The notes: a model not told the origin generated them from the letters alone. A stretch of DNA of 64,000 nt from Limnohabitans sp. 2KL-27 (GCF_001269345.1 NZ_CXOP01000002.1:1178853-1242852), one strand, 5' to 3'; positions 36,437 to 45,898 are shown, counted from the first letter of the stretch. A program made the numbers and translations.

Positions 36437-38524
36437 TCAACCGCGCGTGATTTTCAGAACGCGAGTGCCGCCACGCTTGCCTGCAGGGCCTTCGCCTGCG
36501 GCGTGGGGCTTGAAGTTGCCGGCACCAAACTGTTTAGGGCCACGGGCGAACTTGTCTCCAGCACCCGCCGCGCCGCGGGGGGCAGGACGGGCGACGTTGC
36601 GGTTGTCACCACCACGGTCTTCCCAGCGGCCGCCTTGACGTGGACCGTCCTGGCGGGCATCTTGGCTCGGGGCAGGGCGGCTGTCGCCCTTGTCCCAAGG
36701 GTGCGCAGGTGCGCCACGCTGTTCAAAGCGATCACCGCCGCGGTGGTCACCGCGGGGGGCATCAAAACGACCGCCATCTTTGCGGGCATCGAAGCGGGGT
36801 TCGCTGCGCTGGTCAAAGCGGGGCTGCTCGTCGCGGAAGTTGCCACGCGGGGCGCGGTTGTCAAAGCCACCACCGTTGTCGCGGTCACGGTTGCCACCGA
36901 AGTCGCGGCCACCGGGGGCGGGACGGCCACCACGGAAACCACCGCCTGCATTGGCGTAGTTGCGCTCGCCGCCAAAGCGGTCGCCGCCACGGCCCATGGG
37001 CTTGCGCGCTTCGGGCATGCGCATTTTGGGCTCCAGGCCCGGGATCACTTCGGCCTTGAAGGGCTGGCGTGTGTAGGCCTCGATGTCACCGATTTTGCGG
37101 CGGTCGCGCATTTCGGCAAAAGTCACGGCCAAGCCATCACGGCCTGCCCGGCCAGTGCGGCCAATGCGGTGGGTGTAATCCTCGGCCTTCATCGGCAAGC
37201 CGAAGTTGAAGACGTGGGTGATGGTGGGCACGTCGATGCCGCGAGCGGCCACGTCAGTGGCCACCAAGATCTGGACTTGGCCGTTGCGCAGCGCCATCAG
37301 GCGGCGGTTGCGCATGCCTTGGCTCAGGGCACCGTGCAGGGCCACAGCCGAGAAACCATCTTGCTGCAAGTCCGCGGCCAACCCGTCGCACTCGATTTGG
37401 GTGCTCGAGAAAACGATGGCTTGGTCAATCGTCGCGTCACGCAACCAGTGGTCGAGCATCTGGCGCTTGTGTTGGGCGTTGTCGGCCCAAAACAGCACCT
37501 GCTTGATGTTGTTGTGCTTTTCCTGGGGGTTGTCGATCTGGATTTTCTGGACCGAGGAACCGCCGTCGTGCATCACACGCATGGCCAGTTGTTGAATGCG
37601 GGGCGCGAAGGTGGCGCTGAACATCATGGTTTGGCGGCGCTGGCTGGTCATGTCGTTGATGTCGGCCAGGTCGTCCGAGAAGCCCAGATCGAGCATGCGG
37701 TCGGCTTCGTCCACCACCAAAAACTGAACCTTGTCCAGCTTGATTTGCATGGAGCGTTGCAGATCGAGCAAACGGCCAGGCGTGGCCACGACCAGGTTGG
37801 CGTTTTGCAGCTTGGCGATTTGCAACTGGTAAGGGATGCCGCCGACCACGTTGGCCACGCGCAGACCGCGAGTGTGTTTGACCAACTCGATGGCGTCTTG
37901 CGCCACCTGTTGGGCCAATTCACGCGTGGGGCAGACGATCAAGGCGCCGGGTGTGGGGGCCTTGAAGTTACGTGGGTTGGTGGGGTCTTTGCGCTTGGAG
38001 CGCTTGGGGGCGGGTTCGCCCTTGGCGGCAGCATCGGCGCAGGCTTGATCGAACTCGGCGCGTTCTGCGGCTTCTTGTTCGGCCATTTGCTGGATCAGCG
38101 TGTGCAACACCGGCAGCAAGAAGGCGGCGGTTTTGCCGCTGCCGGTCTGGCTGGAGACCATCAGGTCGGTGTAGCCATTGGACTTGCCGTCCTTGGAGCC
38201 ACCGGCCGTGGGCAAGGCCAGGGGAATGGCACGCAATTGCACGGCGGTGGGCTGGGTGTAGCCCAAATCGGCCACGGCTTGCACCAGCTCAGGCGCCAAG
38301 CCCAGCTCAACGAAACCGTTGGGCACGTCGGCAACGGCTTCAACTTCTTCGGTCACTTCGGCATCGACTTCAGGTGCTGCCTCTGGAGTGATTTCAGCCG
38401 CTGCGGCGACCATGATTTCAGTGGCCAGGTTGGTCGCAGCGGGCTGTGCAGTCGACTCAGTGGCGATGGATGTGATTTCGGCAGGCGACAAGTCGTCCTG
38501 CACTGTGTTCAAAGTGTCAGTCAT
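36437..38524 (-). CDS. DEAD-box RNA helicase, RhlE/CsdA-like, with Arg/Gly/Asp-rich tail
   Basis: ATP-dependent RNA helicase of 695 aa. An acidic 80-residue leader precedes the Q motif (GLAPELVQAVADLGYTQPTAVQ). Then come Walker A SSQTGSGKTA, PTRELAQQ, the DEAD motif as VVDEADRMLD, SAT in MFSATF, and HRIGRTGRAGRDG in the second RecA domain. From about residue 490 the tail is rich in RGG, GGRFD and DRGGD units (roughly 200 residues), a single-stranded-RNA-binding type of sequence. The start is ATG 38524; TATACAT lies just before it. Such helicases act in ribosome assembly and cold RNA unwinding. Confidence 0.93.
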   Translation of the reverse strand: MTDTLNTVQDDLSPAEITSIATESTAQPAATNLATEIMVAAAAEITPEAAPEVDAEVTEEVEAVADVPNGFVELGLAPELVQAVADLGYTQPTAVQLRAIPLALPTAGGSKDGKSNGYTDLMVSSQTGSGKTAAFLLPVLHTLIQQMAEQEAAERAEFDQACADAAAKGEPAPKRSKRKDPTNPRNFKAPTPGALIVCPTRELAQQVAQDAIELVKHTRGLRVANVVGGIPYQLQIAKLQNANLVVATPGRLLDLQRSMQIKLDKVQFLVVDEADRMLDLGFSDDLADINDMTSQRRQTMMFSATFAPRIQQLAMRVMHDGGSSVQKIQIDNPQEKHNNIKQVLFWADNAQHKRQMLDHWLRDATIDQAIVFSSTQIECDGLAADLQQDGFSAVALHGALSQGMRNRRLMALRNGQVQILVATDVAARGIDVPTITHVFNFGLPMKAEDYTHRIGRTGRAGRDGLAVTFAEMRDRRKIGDIEAYTRQPFKAEVIPGLEPKMRMPEARKPMGRGGDRFGGERNYANAGGGFRGGRPAPGGRDFGGNRDRDNGGGFDNRAPRGNFRDEQPRFDQRSEPRFDARKDGGRFDAPRGDHRGGDRFEQRGAPAHPWDKGDSRPAPSQDARQDGPRQGGRWEDRGGDNRNVARPAPRGAAGAGDKFARGPKQFGAGNFKPHAAGEGPAGKRGGTRVLKITRG

Positions 38525-38784
38525 GTGTATGTATAAAACTCGCACGGAACAACGGCCGCCAACAAAGGTGTGTTGGATGGAGCCGCAGGCACCGCTAGGT
38601 TGAAAAAACATCAACCATCAAACGGTGCTCGCGAGTGGCGCTGGGCGTGGAGCCTGGCCGCTGTGAGTGACCCTATCGTTGGGTCAAGGCATGAAGGGAG
38701 ATGTATGAAACGCTGCAACTTCTTGCAACGAGCCCATGATTATGGCACGGATCAGAGAAAACCGCTAGGGTTTTCCCTAAAAAA

Positions 38785-39375
38785 TCACAAGCGGATGAAA
38801 TGCTCGCGGTAATGTGCCAGTTCGTCGATGGATTCGTGCACATCGGCCAAGGCGGTGTGCTTTTGTTGCTTTTTGAAGTTGGCGTAGACCTCCGGCTTCC
38901 AGCGGCGAGACAATTCCTTGAGGGTGCTCACGTCCAAGTTGCGGTAATGGAAAAACGCCTCCAGCTTGGGCATGAACTTGACCAGAAAACGTCGGTCCTG
39001 GCTGATGGTGTTGCCGCACAGCGGCGAGCTGTTTTTCGGCAGGTACTTTTTCAGAAAGGCCAGGATCTGTTCTTCGGCATCGGCCTCGCTGATGACGGAG
39101 GCCTTGACCTTGTCGATCAGTCCGCTTTTGCCGTGGGTGCCCTTGTTCCACTTGTCCATCTGGTTGAGTAATTCATCGCTTTGGTGGATGACCAGAACCG
39201 GGCCTTCGATGCGGGGCGTGAGATGGGGGCCGGTGACAATCACGGCGATCTCCAGCAGACGTTCTTTTTCGGGGTCCAAGCCCGTCATTTCACAATCGAT
39301 CCAGACCAGGTTCTGGTCCGATTTGGGCAGCTCTGCGGCCTCAGGGGCGGGGGTAGGGGTATTCGCATCAGACAT
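38785..39375 (-). CDS. orn: Oligoribonuclease
   Basis: DEDDh 3'-5' exonuclease (196 aa) that degrades di- to short oligoribonucleotides, including pGp[27 protein letters not shown] carries the first two acidic residues; [12 protein letters not shown] and [19 protein letters not shown] supply the remainder of the active site. Start ATG 39375; GACAAT lies six bases upstream, suggesting a nearly leaderless mRNA. It is divergent from the M48 protease gene by 96 bp, and 260 bp precede the helicase gene on the same strand; I see no gene in that gap. Confidence 0.97.
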   Translation of the reverse strand: MSDANTPTPAPEAAELPKSDQNLVWIDCEMTGLDPEKERLLEIAVIVTGPHLTPRIEGPVLVIHQSDELLNQMDKWNKGTHGKSGLIDKVKASVISEADAEEQILAFLKKYLPKNSSPLCGNTISQDRRFLVKFMPKLEAFFHYRNLDVSTLKELSRRWKPEVYANFKKQQKHTALADVHESIDELAHYREHFIRL

Positions 39376-39459
39376 GCAGGGATTGTCGCCGATGCCACGA
39401 GTCCCTTGGTTGCGGCCTTGAATCGCGGCCTGCCTCAGCGGCACTCAGGGTGCGGCTCC

Positions 39460-39465
39460 TACAAT
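39460..39465 (+). promoter_or_regulatory. -10 box directly before the M48 protease gene
   Basis: TACAAT is followed by six bases and the ATG. If used, transcription would start at or beside the start codon. No good -35 is visible. Confidence 0.4.
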
Positions 39466-39471
39466 GGCGGC

Positions 39472-40731
39472 ATGAATGCATCCCTGACTTTGACCCTGAC
39501 TCTGGTGGTGGCCTTGCTGGCCCATGTGGCGCTCAAGTTCTGGCTGAATGGCCGTCAGGTGCGGCATGTGGCCCGCCACCGCGATGCGGTGCCGCAGGCT
39601 TACACCGACACCATGGCCCTGGCCGACCACCAAAAAGCCGCCGATTACACCCTGGCCAAGGCCCGGCTCTCGCAAATCGACATCGCCCTGGATGCAGCAG
39701 TGCTGTTGGGCTGGACGCTGCTGGGCGGGCTCGGTGCACTCAACCAGTTGCTGCTGGGCTGGATGGGCCCGGGCATGGCGCAGCAAATCGCGTTGGTGCT
39801 GGGGTTCATGTTGGTTGGCGGACTCATCGGTTTGCCCTTGTCACTCATGCAAACCTTTGGCGTGGAGCAGCGCTTTGGCTTCAACAAGACCACGCCTGCC
39901 TTGTGGCTGGGCGACATGGCCAAGGGCTTGGTCTTGGGCCTTGCGCTGGGCCTGCCGCTGCTGTGGGTGGTGCTGTGGCTCATGCAAGCCGGGGGGCAGT
40001 GGTGGTGGTTGTGGGCTTGGGGCGTTTTGGTGGGCTGGCAGCTGTTTTTGATGGCGATTGCACCGAACGTGATCATGCCGCTGTTCAACAAATTCACGCC
40101 CTTGGAAGACGACTCGCTCAAGGCCCGCGTGCAGGACCTGATGCAGCGTGCAGGCTTCACTGCCAAAGGTTTTTTTGTCATGGACGGCAGTCGCCGCTCG
40201 GCGCACTCCAATGCTTTTTTCACAGGCTTTGGAGCCAGCAAGCGTGTGGTGTTTTTCGACACCTTGCTCAAGCAGCTGAGCCCTGCCGAAATGGAAGCGG
40301 TGCTGGCCCATGAGTTGGGCCACTTCAAGCACAAACACATCTTCAAAATGATGGTGACCAGCTTTGCCATGACGCTGGCGGGCCTGGCCTTGCTGGGCTG
40401 GCTGGCGCAGCAGGTCTGGTTCTACACGGGCCTGGGCGTGGTGCCCAATCTGTCGGGCAGCAACGATGCTCTGGCGCTGGTCTTGTTCATGTTGGTCACG
40501 CCCGTGTTCACCTTGTTTTTTGCGCCTGTTTCGTCCTGGCGCTCTCGCCAGCAGGAGTTCGAAGCCGATGCCTATGCAGTGTCGCAAACACCAGGTCCGG
40601 ACTTGTCGTCGGCCCTGCTCAAGCTCTACCAGGACAATGCTTCTACCCTCACACCGGACCCTTGGTATGTGAAGTTTTATTACTCGCACCCACCGGCGAG
40701 CGAGCGTTTGTTGAGAATGAAAGCCACATGA
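39472..40731 (+). CDS. M48-family membrane zinc metallopeptidase (Ste24-like)
   Basis: A 419-aa integral membrane protease related to the CAAX prenyl protease Ste24. The zinc site HELGH is at residues 280-284 in VLAHELGHFKHKH, and the third ligand is in RQQEFEADAYA. Several membrane spans precede it, plus FNKTTPALWLGD typical of the Ste24 N-terminal region. ATG 39472 fits the membrane N-terminus. In bacteria such proteins probably take part in membrane protein quality control. It overlaps the pterin dehydratase gene by four bases. Confidence 0.92.
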   Translation: MNASLTLTLTLVVALLAHVALKFWLNGRQVRHVARHRDAVPQAYTDTMALADHQKAADYTLAKARLSQIDIALDAAVLLGWTLLGGLGALNQLLLGWMGPGMAQQIALVLGFMLVGGLIGLPLSLMQTFGVEQRFGFNKTTPALWLGDMAKGLVLGLALGLPLLWVVLWLMQAGGQWWWLWAWGVLVGWQLFLMAIAPNVIMPLFNKFTPLEDDSLKARVQDLMQRAGFTAKGFFVMDGSRRSAHSNAFFTGFGASKRVVFFDTLLKQLSPAEMEAVLAHELGHFKHKHIFKMMVTSFAMTLAGLALLGWLAQQVWFYTGLGVVPNLSGSNDALALVLFMLVTPVFTLFFAPVSSWRSRQQEFEADAYAVSQTPGPDLSSALLKLYQDNASTLTPDPWYVKFYYSHPPASERLLRMKAT

Positions 40732-41039
40732 GCACCCCAGAAGTCAGAGCCCTCAAGCCCACCGAAGTGATCATGGCGCTTGGCCAACTACCGGGCTGGC
40801 GGTTGACGGGCGATGGTGAGAACGTCGCCATTGAAAAAACTTTTGAATTTGCCGAACACACACACGCATTGCTCTTCGTCAACAGCGTGGGCTGGTTGTC
40901 TGAAAAGCTCAACCACCACCCCGAGCTGGCGCTGACCTACCGCCGCTGTCGAGTGAGCTGGAACACGCACGATGTGCGCGGCTTGAGCCGACTGGACTTT
41001 GAGGCGGCCACCCAGACCGACGCATTGCTACCGGCATGA
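40728..41039 (+). CDS. 4a-hydroxytetrahydrobiopterin dehydratase (pterin-4-alpha-carbinolamine dehydratase)
   Basis: A 103-aa protein of the PCD/DCoH family. The catalytic LNHHPELALTYRRCRVSWNTHDV has HHP at residues 63-65, and LPGWRL near residue 21 matches the family. It regenerates pterin cofactor after aromatic amino acid hydroxylation, but no phenylalanine hydroxylase gene is in the window, and in Burkholderiales this position between the M48 gene and rsgA is conserved regardless. Coupled to the upstream gene by an ATGA overlap. Confidence 0.92.
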   Translation: MSTPEVRALKPTEVIMALGQLPGWRLTGDGENVAIEKTFEFAEHTHALLFVNSVGWLSEKLNHHPELALTYRRCRVSWNTHDVRGLSRLDFEAATQTDALLPA

Positions 41040-41045
41040 GTCTGC

Positions 41046-42038
41046 ATGAATAAAGCCAAAGCACGCCAGGCCATTCCCTCAGCGCCCGGGCAGGAAATCT
41101 TGCTGGAACCCGGTCTGGTGGTGGCCACCTATGGCCGCCATTGCCTGGTGGAGACGCCCGAGGGTCGACGCCTGATTTGCCACCCCCGGGGCAAGAAAAA
41201 CCAGGTGGTGGTGGGCGACCAGGTGCTGTGGCAGATCGCCGGCGACGAAGGCAGCATCGAAAAACTGCAGGAGCGCCGCAATCTTTTCTACCGTCAAGAT
41301 GAAATCCGCACCAAATCCTTTGCCGCCAATCTGGACCGCGTGCTGATCCTGATCGCGGCCGATCCAGAGTATTCAGAAAGCCAGCTCTCACGCGCTTTGG
41401 TGGCGGCCGAAGCCGAGCGCATCACGCCCATCATCGCGCTCAACAAAAGCGATCTGGCCAAGCCCTTTGCGCAAGCCTGGGAGCGTCTGGCCCCCTACCG
41501 CGACATGGGCTACAGCGTCATGCCCATCAGCCTGAGCCCGCGCAGCCCGGTGGCTGACGATGGGGTGGACGCCTTGTGCGCGCATTTGCAGGGCCTGACC
41601 ACCTTGGTGTTGGGGCCATCCGGCAGTGGCAAAAGCACACTCATCAACCGCCTGGTGCCGGACGCGCAGGTAGAGACAGGTGAAATTTCGCTGGCGCTCA
41701 ACTCGGGAAAGCACACCACGACCAGCACGCGGTGGTACTGGGTGCCCGCGCTCGATGGGCTGGCTGAAAAGGCTGCTGCACGCACCGCATTGATCGACTC
41801 CCCGGGCTTTCAAGAGTTTGGTTTGCACCACATCGAACCCACCCGTCTGGCCGACTGCATGCCCGATTTGCGCAAGCACCTGGGCGGTTGCAAGTTCTAC
41901 AACTGCACGCATCTGCACGAGCCCGGTTGCGCCGTGCTCGCGCAAGTCGAATCCGCTGAGCACCCTGGCACCATCAGCGTGCGCCGTCACCGCATTTACG
42001 CGCAGCTGTTTGAGGAGTTGGGTCAGCAGCGCTGGTGA
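41046..42038 (+). CDS. rsgA: Ribosome small-subunit-dependent GTPase A
   Basis: Circularly permuted GTPase (330 aa) that checks 30S maturation. Order of motifs: OB-fold N-terminus, G4 NKSD at residues 133-136, G1 GPSGSGKST at 190-198, then G3 DSPGFQEFGL. The zinc-binding C-terminus has CKFYNCTHLHEPGC. It follows the pterin dehydratase gene by 6 bp in a three-gene rightward unit. Confidence 0.96.
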   Translation: MNKAKARQAIPSAPGQEILLEPGLVVATYGRHCLVETPEGRRLICHPRGKKNQVVVGDQVLWQIAGDEGSIEKLQERRNLFYRQDEIRTKSFAANLDRVLILIAADPEYSESQLSRALVAAEAERITPIIALNKSDLAKPFAQAWERLAPYRDMGYSVMPISLSPRSPVADDGVDALCAHLQGLTTLVLGPSGSGKSTLINRLVPDAQVETGEISLALNSGKHTTTSTRWYWVPALDGLAEKAAARTALIDSPGFQEFGLHHIEPTRLADCMPDLRKHLGGCKFYNCTHLHEPGCAVLAQVESAEHPGTISVRRHRIYAQLFEELGQQRW

Positions 42039-42063
42039 GAGGCCAGCTGCCCTCAACCCACCA

Positions 42064-43029
42064 TCAGCCTACCAAATTGGCCATGGTCAGCAAGGCCACC
42101 AGGACCAGCCACATGATCACCGTGCGCCAGACCAATCCCACCACCTGAGCGAAGTGGGCCACTTCGGGAATGCGTCCCGGTGTGCTGCTGCCGCCCGTCA
42201 TTTCCTGGCGTTCATCGTCCTCGTTGTCTGCCTGCAAGGCGGCACCACCCAAGCGGATATTGATGGCACCTGCTGTAGCCGCGAGGATGACCCCGTCGTT
42301 GTCTTGCGGGAAGTTTTGCGCATGGTTGCGCCAGCCATCCATGGCGTCTTCAAAGCTGCCCACAATGGCAAAGCCCAATGCGGTCATGCGCGAGGGCAGC
42401 CAATCCATGGCCTGCCAGGCTCTTGAGGCCACAGAACGCAAAGCCTCGCTCACCACCGAGCCGTCGGTGGTGGGCTCTTGCCAACGGCGCTGCGCCAGTT
42501 CAGTGAGGCGGTAAACCACAGCGCCGACGGGTCCCAAGCCAATGATGGACAGGGCCGCATACCAAAAGAACACCCCGAACACATGCCGGTGGGCGGCGAT
42601 CATGGAGAACTCGATCACGTGACGTACGATCTCGCTGCGGGGTATCTGGCCCACTTGCACCTGTTGCCACTGGGCCAGAAGTTCACGGGCTTGGATTTCA
42701 TCGCCATTCTCCAGGGCCTCGCGGATGGCCGTGAAATGGTGACTGAACTGACGAAACCCCAGTGTGATGTAGAGCAAAGCCACGTTCCAGACCATGGCAA
42801 ACAGCCAGCCCAGGCCCCATTCGAGCGCCCAGTGCACGAGCATGGTCAAAAGTGCCGGACCGATCACTGTGATGCCCCAGGTGATCCAGGCCTGGTGCCG
42901 AACGCCCGCGTCAAACGTGCGGGCAACCCAGGCGACCCAGCGCTTGATGGCGGTGTAAATCGCATTCACGGGGTTCAATGGATGCGCCTGCTCCAGTACC
43001 AGCGCCAACAGGATTGCAAAAAAACTCAT
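42064..43029 (-). CDS. CobD/CbiB-family membrane protein
   Basis: A 321-aa membrane protein starting MSFFAILLALVLEQAHPLNP (ATG 43029), with spans near residues 1-15, 50-90, 145-170 and 295-315. Annotated relatives are called CobD/CbiB after the adenosylcobinamide-phosphate synthase, and some resemble AmpE. The sequence GWRNHAQNFPQDNDGVILAATAGAINIRLGG fits that family. No other cobalamin gene is present, so a role in B12 synthesis should not be assumed. It follows the Nudix gene by 7 bp on the same strand. Confidence 0.78.
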   Translation of the reverse strand: MSFFAILLALVLEQAHPLNPVNAIYTAIKRWVAWVARTFDAGVRHQAWITWGITVIGPALLTMLVHWALEWGLGWLFAMVWNVALLYITLGFRQFSHHFTAIREALENGDEIQARELLAQWQQVQVGQIPRSEIVRHVIEFSMIAAHRHVFGVFFWYAALSIIGLGPVGAVVYRLTELAQRRWQEPTTDGSVVSEALRSVASRAWQAMDWLPSRMTALGFAIVGSFEDAMDGWRNHAQNFPQDNDGVILAATAGAINIRLGGAALQADNEDDERQEMTGGSSTPGRIPEVAHFAQVVGLVWRTVIMWLVLVALLTMANLVG

Positions 43030-43036
43030 GGCGTCC

Positions 43037-43771
43037 TCATGGGGAGGGGTTGACGACCAAAAAACGATAGAAGTTACGAAGCATAGCGGCTGTCGCCCCC
43101 CAGATGAAACGCTCGACCAAGTCGCGGTCACCGCTGGGCGTCATACGGGGCTCTTGGTACGGCATGGAAAACCATTGTCGCTTGGCACCTTGCCACTCCA
43201 CGGTATGGCGACGGTGGTTGGCTGGATTCATCAAGAAATCGAGCGGTACTTCAAAGACGTCCTGCACCTCATCCGCGTTGGGTCTCAGCTCAAATCCCGG
43301 TGTGACCAGCCCTATGACAGGGGTGACCCAAAACGAGGTGCCGGTGACATACACCGGTAATTCGCCAATGACTTGCACGTGGCAGGGGTCCAGGCCCACC
43401 TCCTCGTGGGCCTCTCGCAGTGCCGTGGCATGCCGGCTGGCGTCCTGCGGGTCGACTTTGCCGCCAGGAAAGGCGATTTGGCCTGAGTGCGTCGACATGT
43501 GATTGGCTCGCTGGGTCAGCAATACGGTCGACTGTGAAAAATCGGGCCCACGCATGACGATCGGCACCAGCACCGCTGCGGAAGCTGGCTCGCGTTTGGA
43601 AAAGGAGGTTTCCCGCTCGACTTCGGGTTGCCAGGCGGGAGGCTGCTCAAACCGGGCTCGAAGGGCATCGGGCAACAAATGGGCCGACGGCACCGCGGGC
43701 ATATCGTGATCGATGCGCCAAACCGGGACATTGCGGGGATCAAAAGACAAAGGACTGGACACAGAGGGCAT
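43037..43771 (-). CDS. Nudix CoA pyrophosphatase-like hydrolase
   Basis: A 244-aa Nudix hydrolase of the NudL/CoA-diphosphatase group. HSGQIAFPGGKVDPQDASRHATALREAHEEVGL combines the UPF0035 motif LLTxRAxxMxxHxGQIAFPGG with the Nudix box. Such enzymes hydrolyse CoA and related nucleotides. The 5' end is at ATG 43771, but TTATAA directly abuts this ATG, so an internal ATG about 70 bp downstream could be the real start. Confidence 0.9.
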   Translation of the reverse strand: MPSVSSPLSFDPRNVPVWRIDHDMPAVPSAHLLPDALRARFEQPPAWQPEVERETSFSKREPASAAVLVPIVMRGPDFSQSTVLLTQRANHMSTHSGQIAFPGGKVDPQDASRHATALREAHEEVGLDPCHVQVIGELPVYVTGTSFWVTPVIGLVTPGFELRPNADEVQDVFEVPLDFLMNPANHRRHTVEWQGAKRQWFSMPYQEPRMTPSGDRDLVERFIWGATAAMLRNFYRFLVVNPSP

Positions 43772-43858
43772 TTATAACCGAGACAGAGACCGCCAGCTTT
43801 AGAATGACCGACGCTGCACCTTTTAGCAGCGCTATTTTTATCTCTACAGGTTGACACC

Positions 43859-44761
43859 ATGAAGCGTGACTATTTTTCTCAAAACAACCCTTCTGATCGC
43901 CGTTCTGGTGAACACCGGTCTGGCACCTGCATGGCGCTGATCGATGGCCGTTTCCTGATCTGGATGGCCCAGCAAGGCGCTTTGGGGACCACGGGCGAGT
44001 CGGTCAATCGCCAGGGCTTGCTCAATTTGTTGTCGCAAGCGTTGGCGCATGCCGGCTTGGACGTCGATTTGCGCCGCATTTATTGGTACAGCGACCGCTC
44101 TGACGGTCTGATCATCGACGACCAAATCGTGCGCTTGGTACAAACCCACGATGCCGACGGTGGGGCTTCTTTGCTGCGGTCATTGGGCCATGACCTCCAG
44201 CAATTGGCCCAGCACCATGCCTGCGACCATGTGCTGGTGGCCAGCGACGACGAACGCTTTTTGGCCACCATCGACGAGGCCCAGTTGAGCGGCCTGAGCG
44301 TTCACCTGCTGGCCGATGAATCGGCCCGCAACATGCCCCAAATGGTGCGGACCGATCCGGGTTGGGCGCGTTTGCTGGCTCAGGCCGACCGCCGTGTGGT
44401 GGTCAATTCCCAGGCTTTGGCCGACATGCTCCAAGGCAAGTTGCCGACCGGCATGGGTCTGGCTGTGGAAGATGTGGAAGAGCTGCGCAAGTCGATGCAC
44501 GAGGTCATCACCGCTTGGTGGGCGGATGAGCCCGAAGATTTGCGCGAAGACCTGCGCGATGCGCTGCAAGTCAGCCGTGGCATCCCTCAGGAAGTCGATC
44601 GTCAACTCTTGCTGCGCATGCGCCAGCGCTTGGCACGCGCCTTGAGCTTGCCCGAAAAGAAAATGCTGCGCGAAACCTTGCGTGCCGTGGTGGCCGAGCC
44701 TGCTGCGGCTGCAGCGCTTGTGCCTGCTGGCGATGGCTTTCCGCCAGACAACGACGAATGA
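43859..44761 (+). CDS. NYN-domain putative ribonuclease
   Basis: A 300-aa protein whose first 170 residues look like a NYN (PIN-like) nuclease domain: MALIDGRFLIWM supplies the first aspartate (D29), IIDDQIVRLVQTHDADGG the middle ones and HVLVASDDERFLATIDEA the final acidic motif. The remaining part is helical and charged (EDVEELRKSMHEVITAWWADEPEDLREDL). Family members are thought to cut RNA. The target is unknown. It stands alone between the divergent Nudix gene and a perfect bidirectional terminator shared with fbp. Confidence 0.75.
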   Translation: MKRDYFSQNNPSDRRSGEHRSGTCMALIDGRFLIWMAQQGALGTTGESVNRQGLLNLLSQALAHAGLDVDLRRIYWYSDRSDGLIIDDQIVRLVQTHDADGGASLLRSLGHDLQQLAQHHACDHVLVASDDERFLATIDEAQLSGLSVHLLADESARNMPQMVRTDPGWARLLAQADRRVVVNSQALADMLQGKLPTGMGLAVEDVEELRKSMHEVITAWWADEPEDLREDLRDALQVSRGIPQEVDRQLLLRMRQRLARALSLPEKKMLRETLRAVVAEPAAAAALVPAGDGFPPDNDE

Positions 44762-44799
44762 TTCACCACGCAAGCCAATGGCTTTCGGTCATGAATGGC

Positions 44800-44835
44800 A
44801 AAAGGCCCCAGACACGCCAGTGTCTGGGGCCTTTT
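44800..44835. terminator. Bidirectional terminator between the NYN gene and fbp
   Basis: A perfect 16-bp inverted repeat, AAAAGGCCCCAGACAC and its complement, surrounds a GCCA loop. The A and T runs serve transcripts from both convergent genes. Confidence 0.92.
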
Positions 44836-44875
44836 GATCAGTGACTTGCCGCAGCAAAGCTGCAGGGCCTGGCGC

Positions 44876-45883
44876 TTAAACCTTGGCGTGGTATTGGGTC
44901 ACGCGATCGACCTCGTTTTTAGAGCCCAGCACCACGCTCACGCGCTCATGCAGTTGGCTGGGTTGCAAATCGAGAATGCGCTCTTTGCCATTGGTGGCAG
45001 CGCCACCGGCTTGCTCGATCAGCCAGCTCATGGGGTTGGCTTCATACAGCAGGCGCAATTTGCCGGGTTTGTGCGGTTCCCGCTTGTCCCAGGGGTACAT
45101 GAACACGCCGCCGCGGGTCAGGATGCGGTGCACATCGGCCACCATAGAGGCGATCCAGCGCATGTTGAAGTCCTTGCCGCGCGGGCCTTCCTTGCCTTGC
45201 AGGCATTCGTCGATGTAGCGCCTCACGGGTTCGTCCCAGTGGCGCATATTGCTCATGTTGATGGCAAATTCTTGGGTGTCCGCAGGCACTTGCACGTTTT
45301 CGTGCGTCAACACGAATGACCCTTGTTCGCGGTCCAGGGTGAACATGGCCACGCCATCGCCCACGGTGAGCACCAGCGTGGTTTGCGGGCCGTAGACGCA
45401 ATAACCCGCGGCCACTTGTTGTTTGCCCGGTTGCAAGAAGTCTTGTTCGGTCACACCCTGGTTGTCGTCGGCTTTTTTCAGCACGCTGAAAATCGTGCCG
45501 ATGCTGACGTTGACATCGATGTTGGACGAGCCGTCCAGCGGATCGAACATCAGCAGGTATTCGCCTTGCGGGTAGCGGTTGGGCACCAGGTAAATGCTGT
45601 CCATTTCCTCGCTGGCCATGGCCGCCAGGTGGCCACCCCATTCGTTGGCTTCGAGCAAGACTTCGTTGGCAATGATGTCGAGCTTCTTTTGCACCTCGCC
45701 TTGCACGTTTTCGCTCTCGGCACTGCCCAGAACCCCCCCCAGTGCGCCTTTGTTCACGGCATGGCTGATGCTTTTGCACGCGCGGGCCACCACCTCGAGC
45801 AGCAGACGCAAATCGGCCGGGATATGCCCTTTGTCGCGTTGCTGCTCCACCAAATAGCGGGAGAGGGAAATTTTGCTGCTCAT
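44876..45883 (-). CDS. fbp: Fructose-1,6-bisphosphatase, class 1
   Basis: Gluconeogenic phosphatase (335 aa) making fructose 6-phosphate. The metal-binding [21 protein letters not shown] and the sugar-phosphate site [37 protein letters not shown] are clear. Two ATGs are close together; 45883 is preferred because AAGGA lies six bases before it, whereas at 45889 it would be almost adjacent. It starts 15 bp after the pepN stop, so it is probably transcribed with pepN. Confidence 0.96.
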   Translation of the reverse strand: MSSKISLSRYLVEQQRDKGHIPADLRLLLEVVARACKSISHAVNKGALGGVLGSAESENVQGEVQKKLDIIANEVLLEANEWGGHLAAMASEEMDSIYLVPNRYPQGEYLLMFDPLDGSSNIDVNVSIGTIFSVLKKADDNQGVTEQDFLQPGKQQVAAGYCVYGPQTTLVLTVGDGVAMFTLDREQGSFVLTHENVQVPADTQEFAINMSNMRHWDEPVRRYIDECLQGKEGPRGKDFNMRWIASMVADVHRILTRGGVFMYPWDKREPHKPGKLRLLYEANPMSWLIEQAGGAATNGKERILDLQPSQLHERVSVVLGSKNEVDRVTQYHAKV

Positions 45884-45898
45884 GTTCATTCCTTGGGG

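Noticed and set aside
36440..37000. Apparent tandem or low-complexity DNA repeat
   Set aside because: It encodes the RGG-rich tail of the helicase in one continuous frame, so the repetition is explained by the protein.
38525..38784. Possible small gene or tRNA in the 260-bp gap between orn and the helicase
   Set aside because: No cloverleaf, no plausible short coding frame with a ribosome-binding site; likely the helicase upstream region.
42064..43029. Cobalamin biosynthesis gene cobD
   Set aside because: The protein belongs to the broad CobD/CbiB-like family, but no other cobalamin gene or cobalamin riboswitch is in view, so a B12 role is unsupported.
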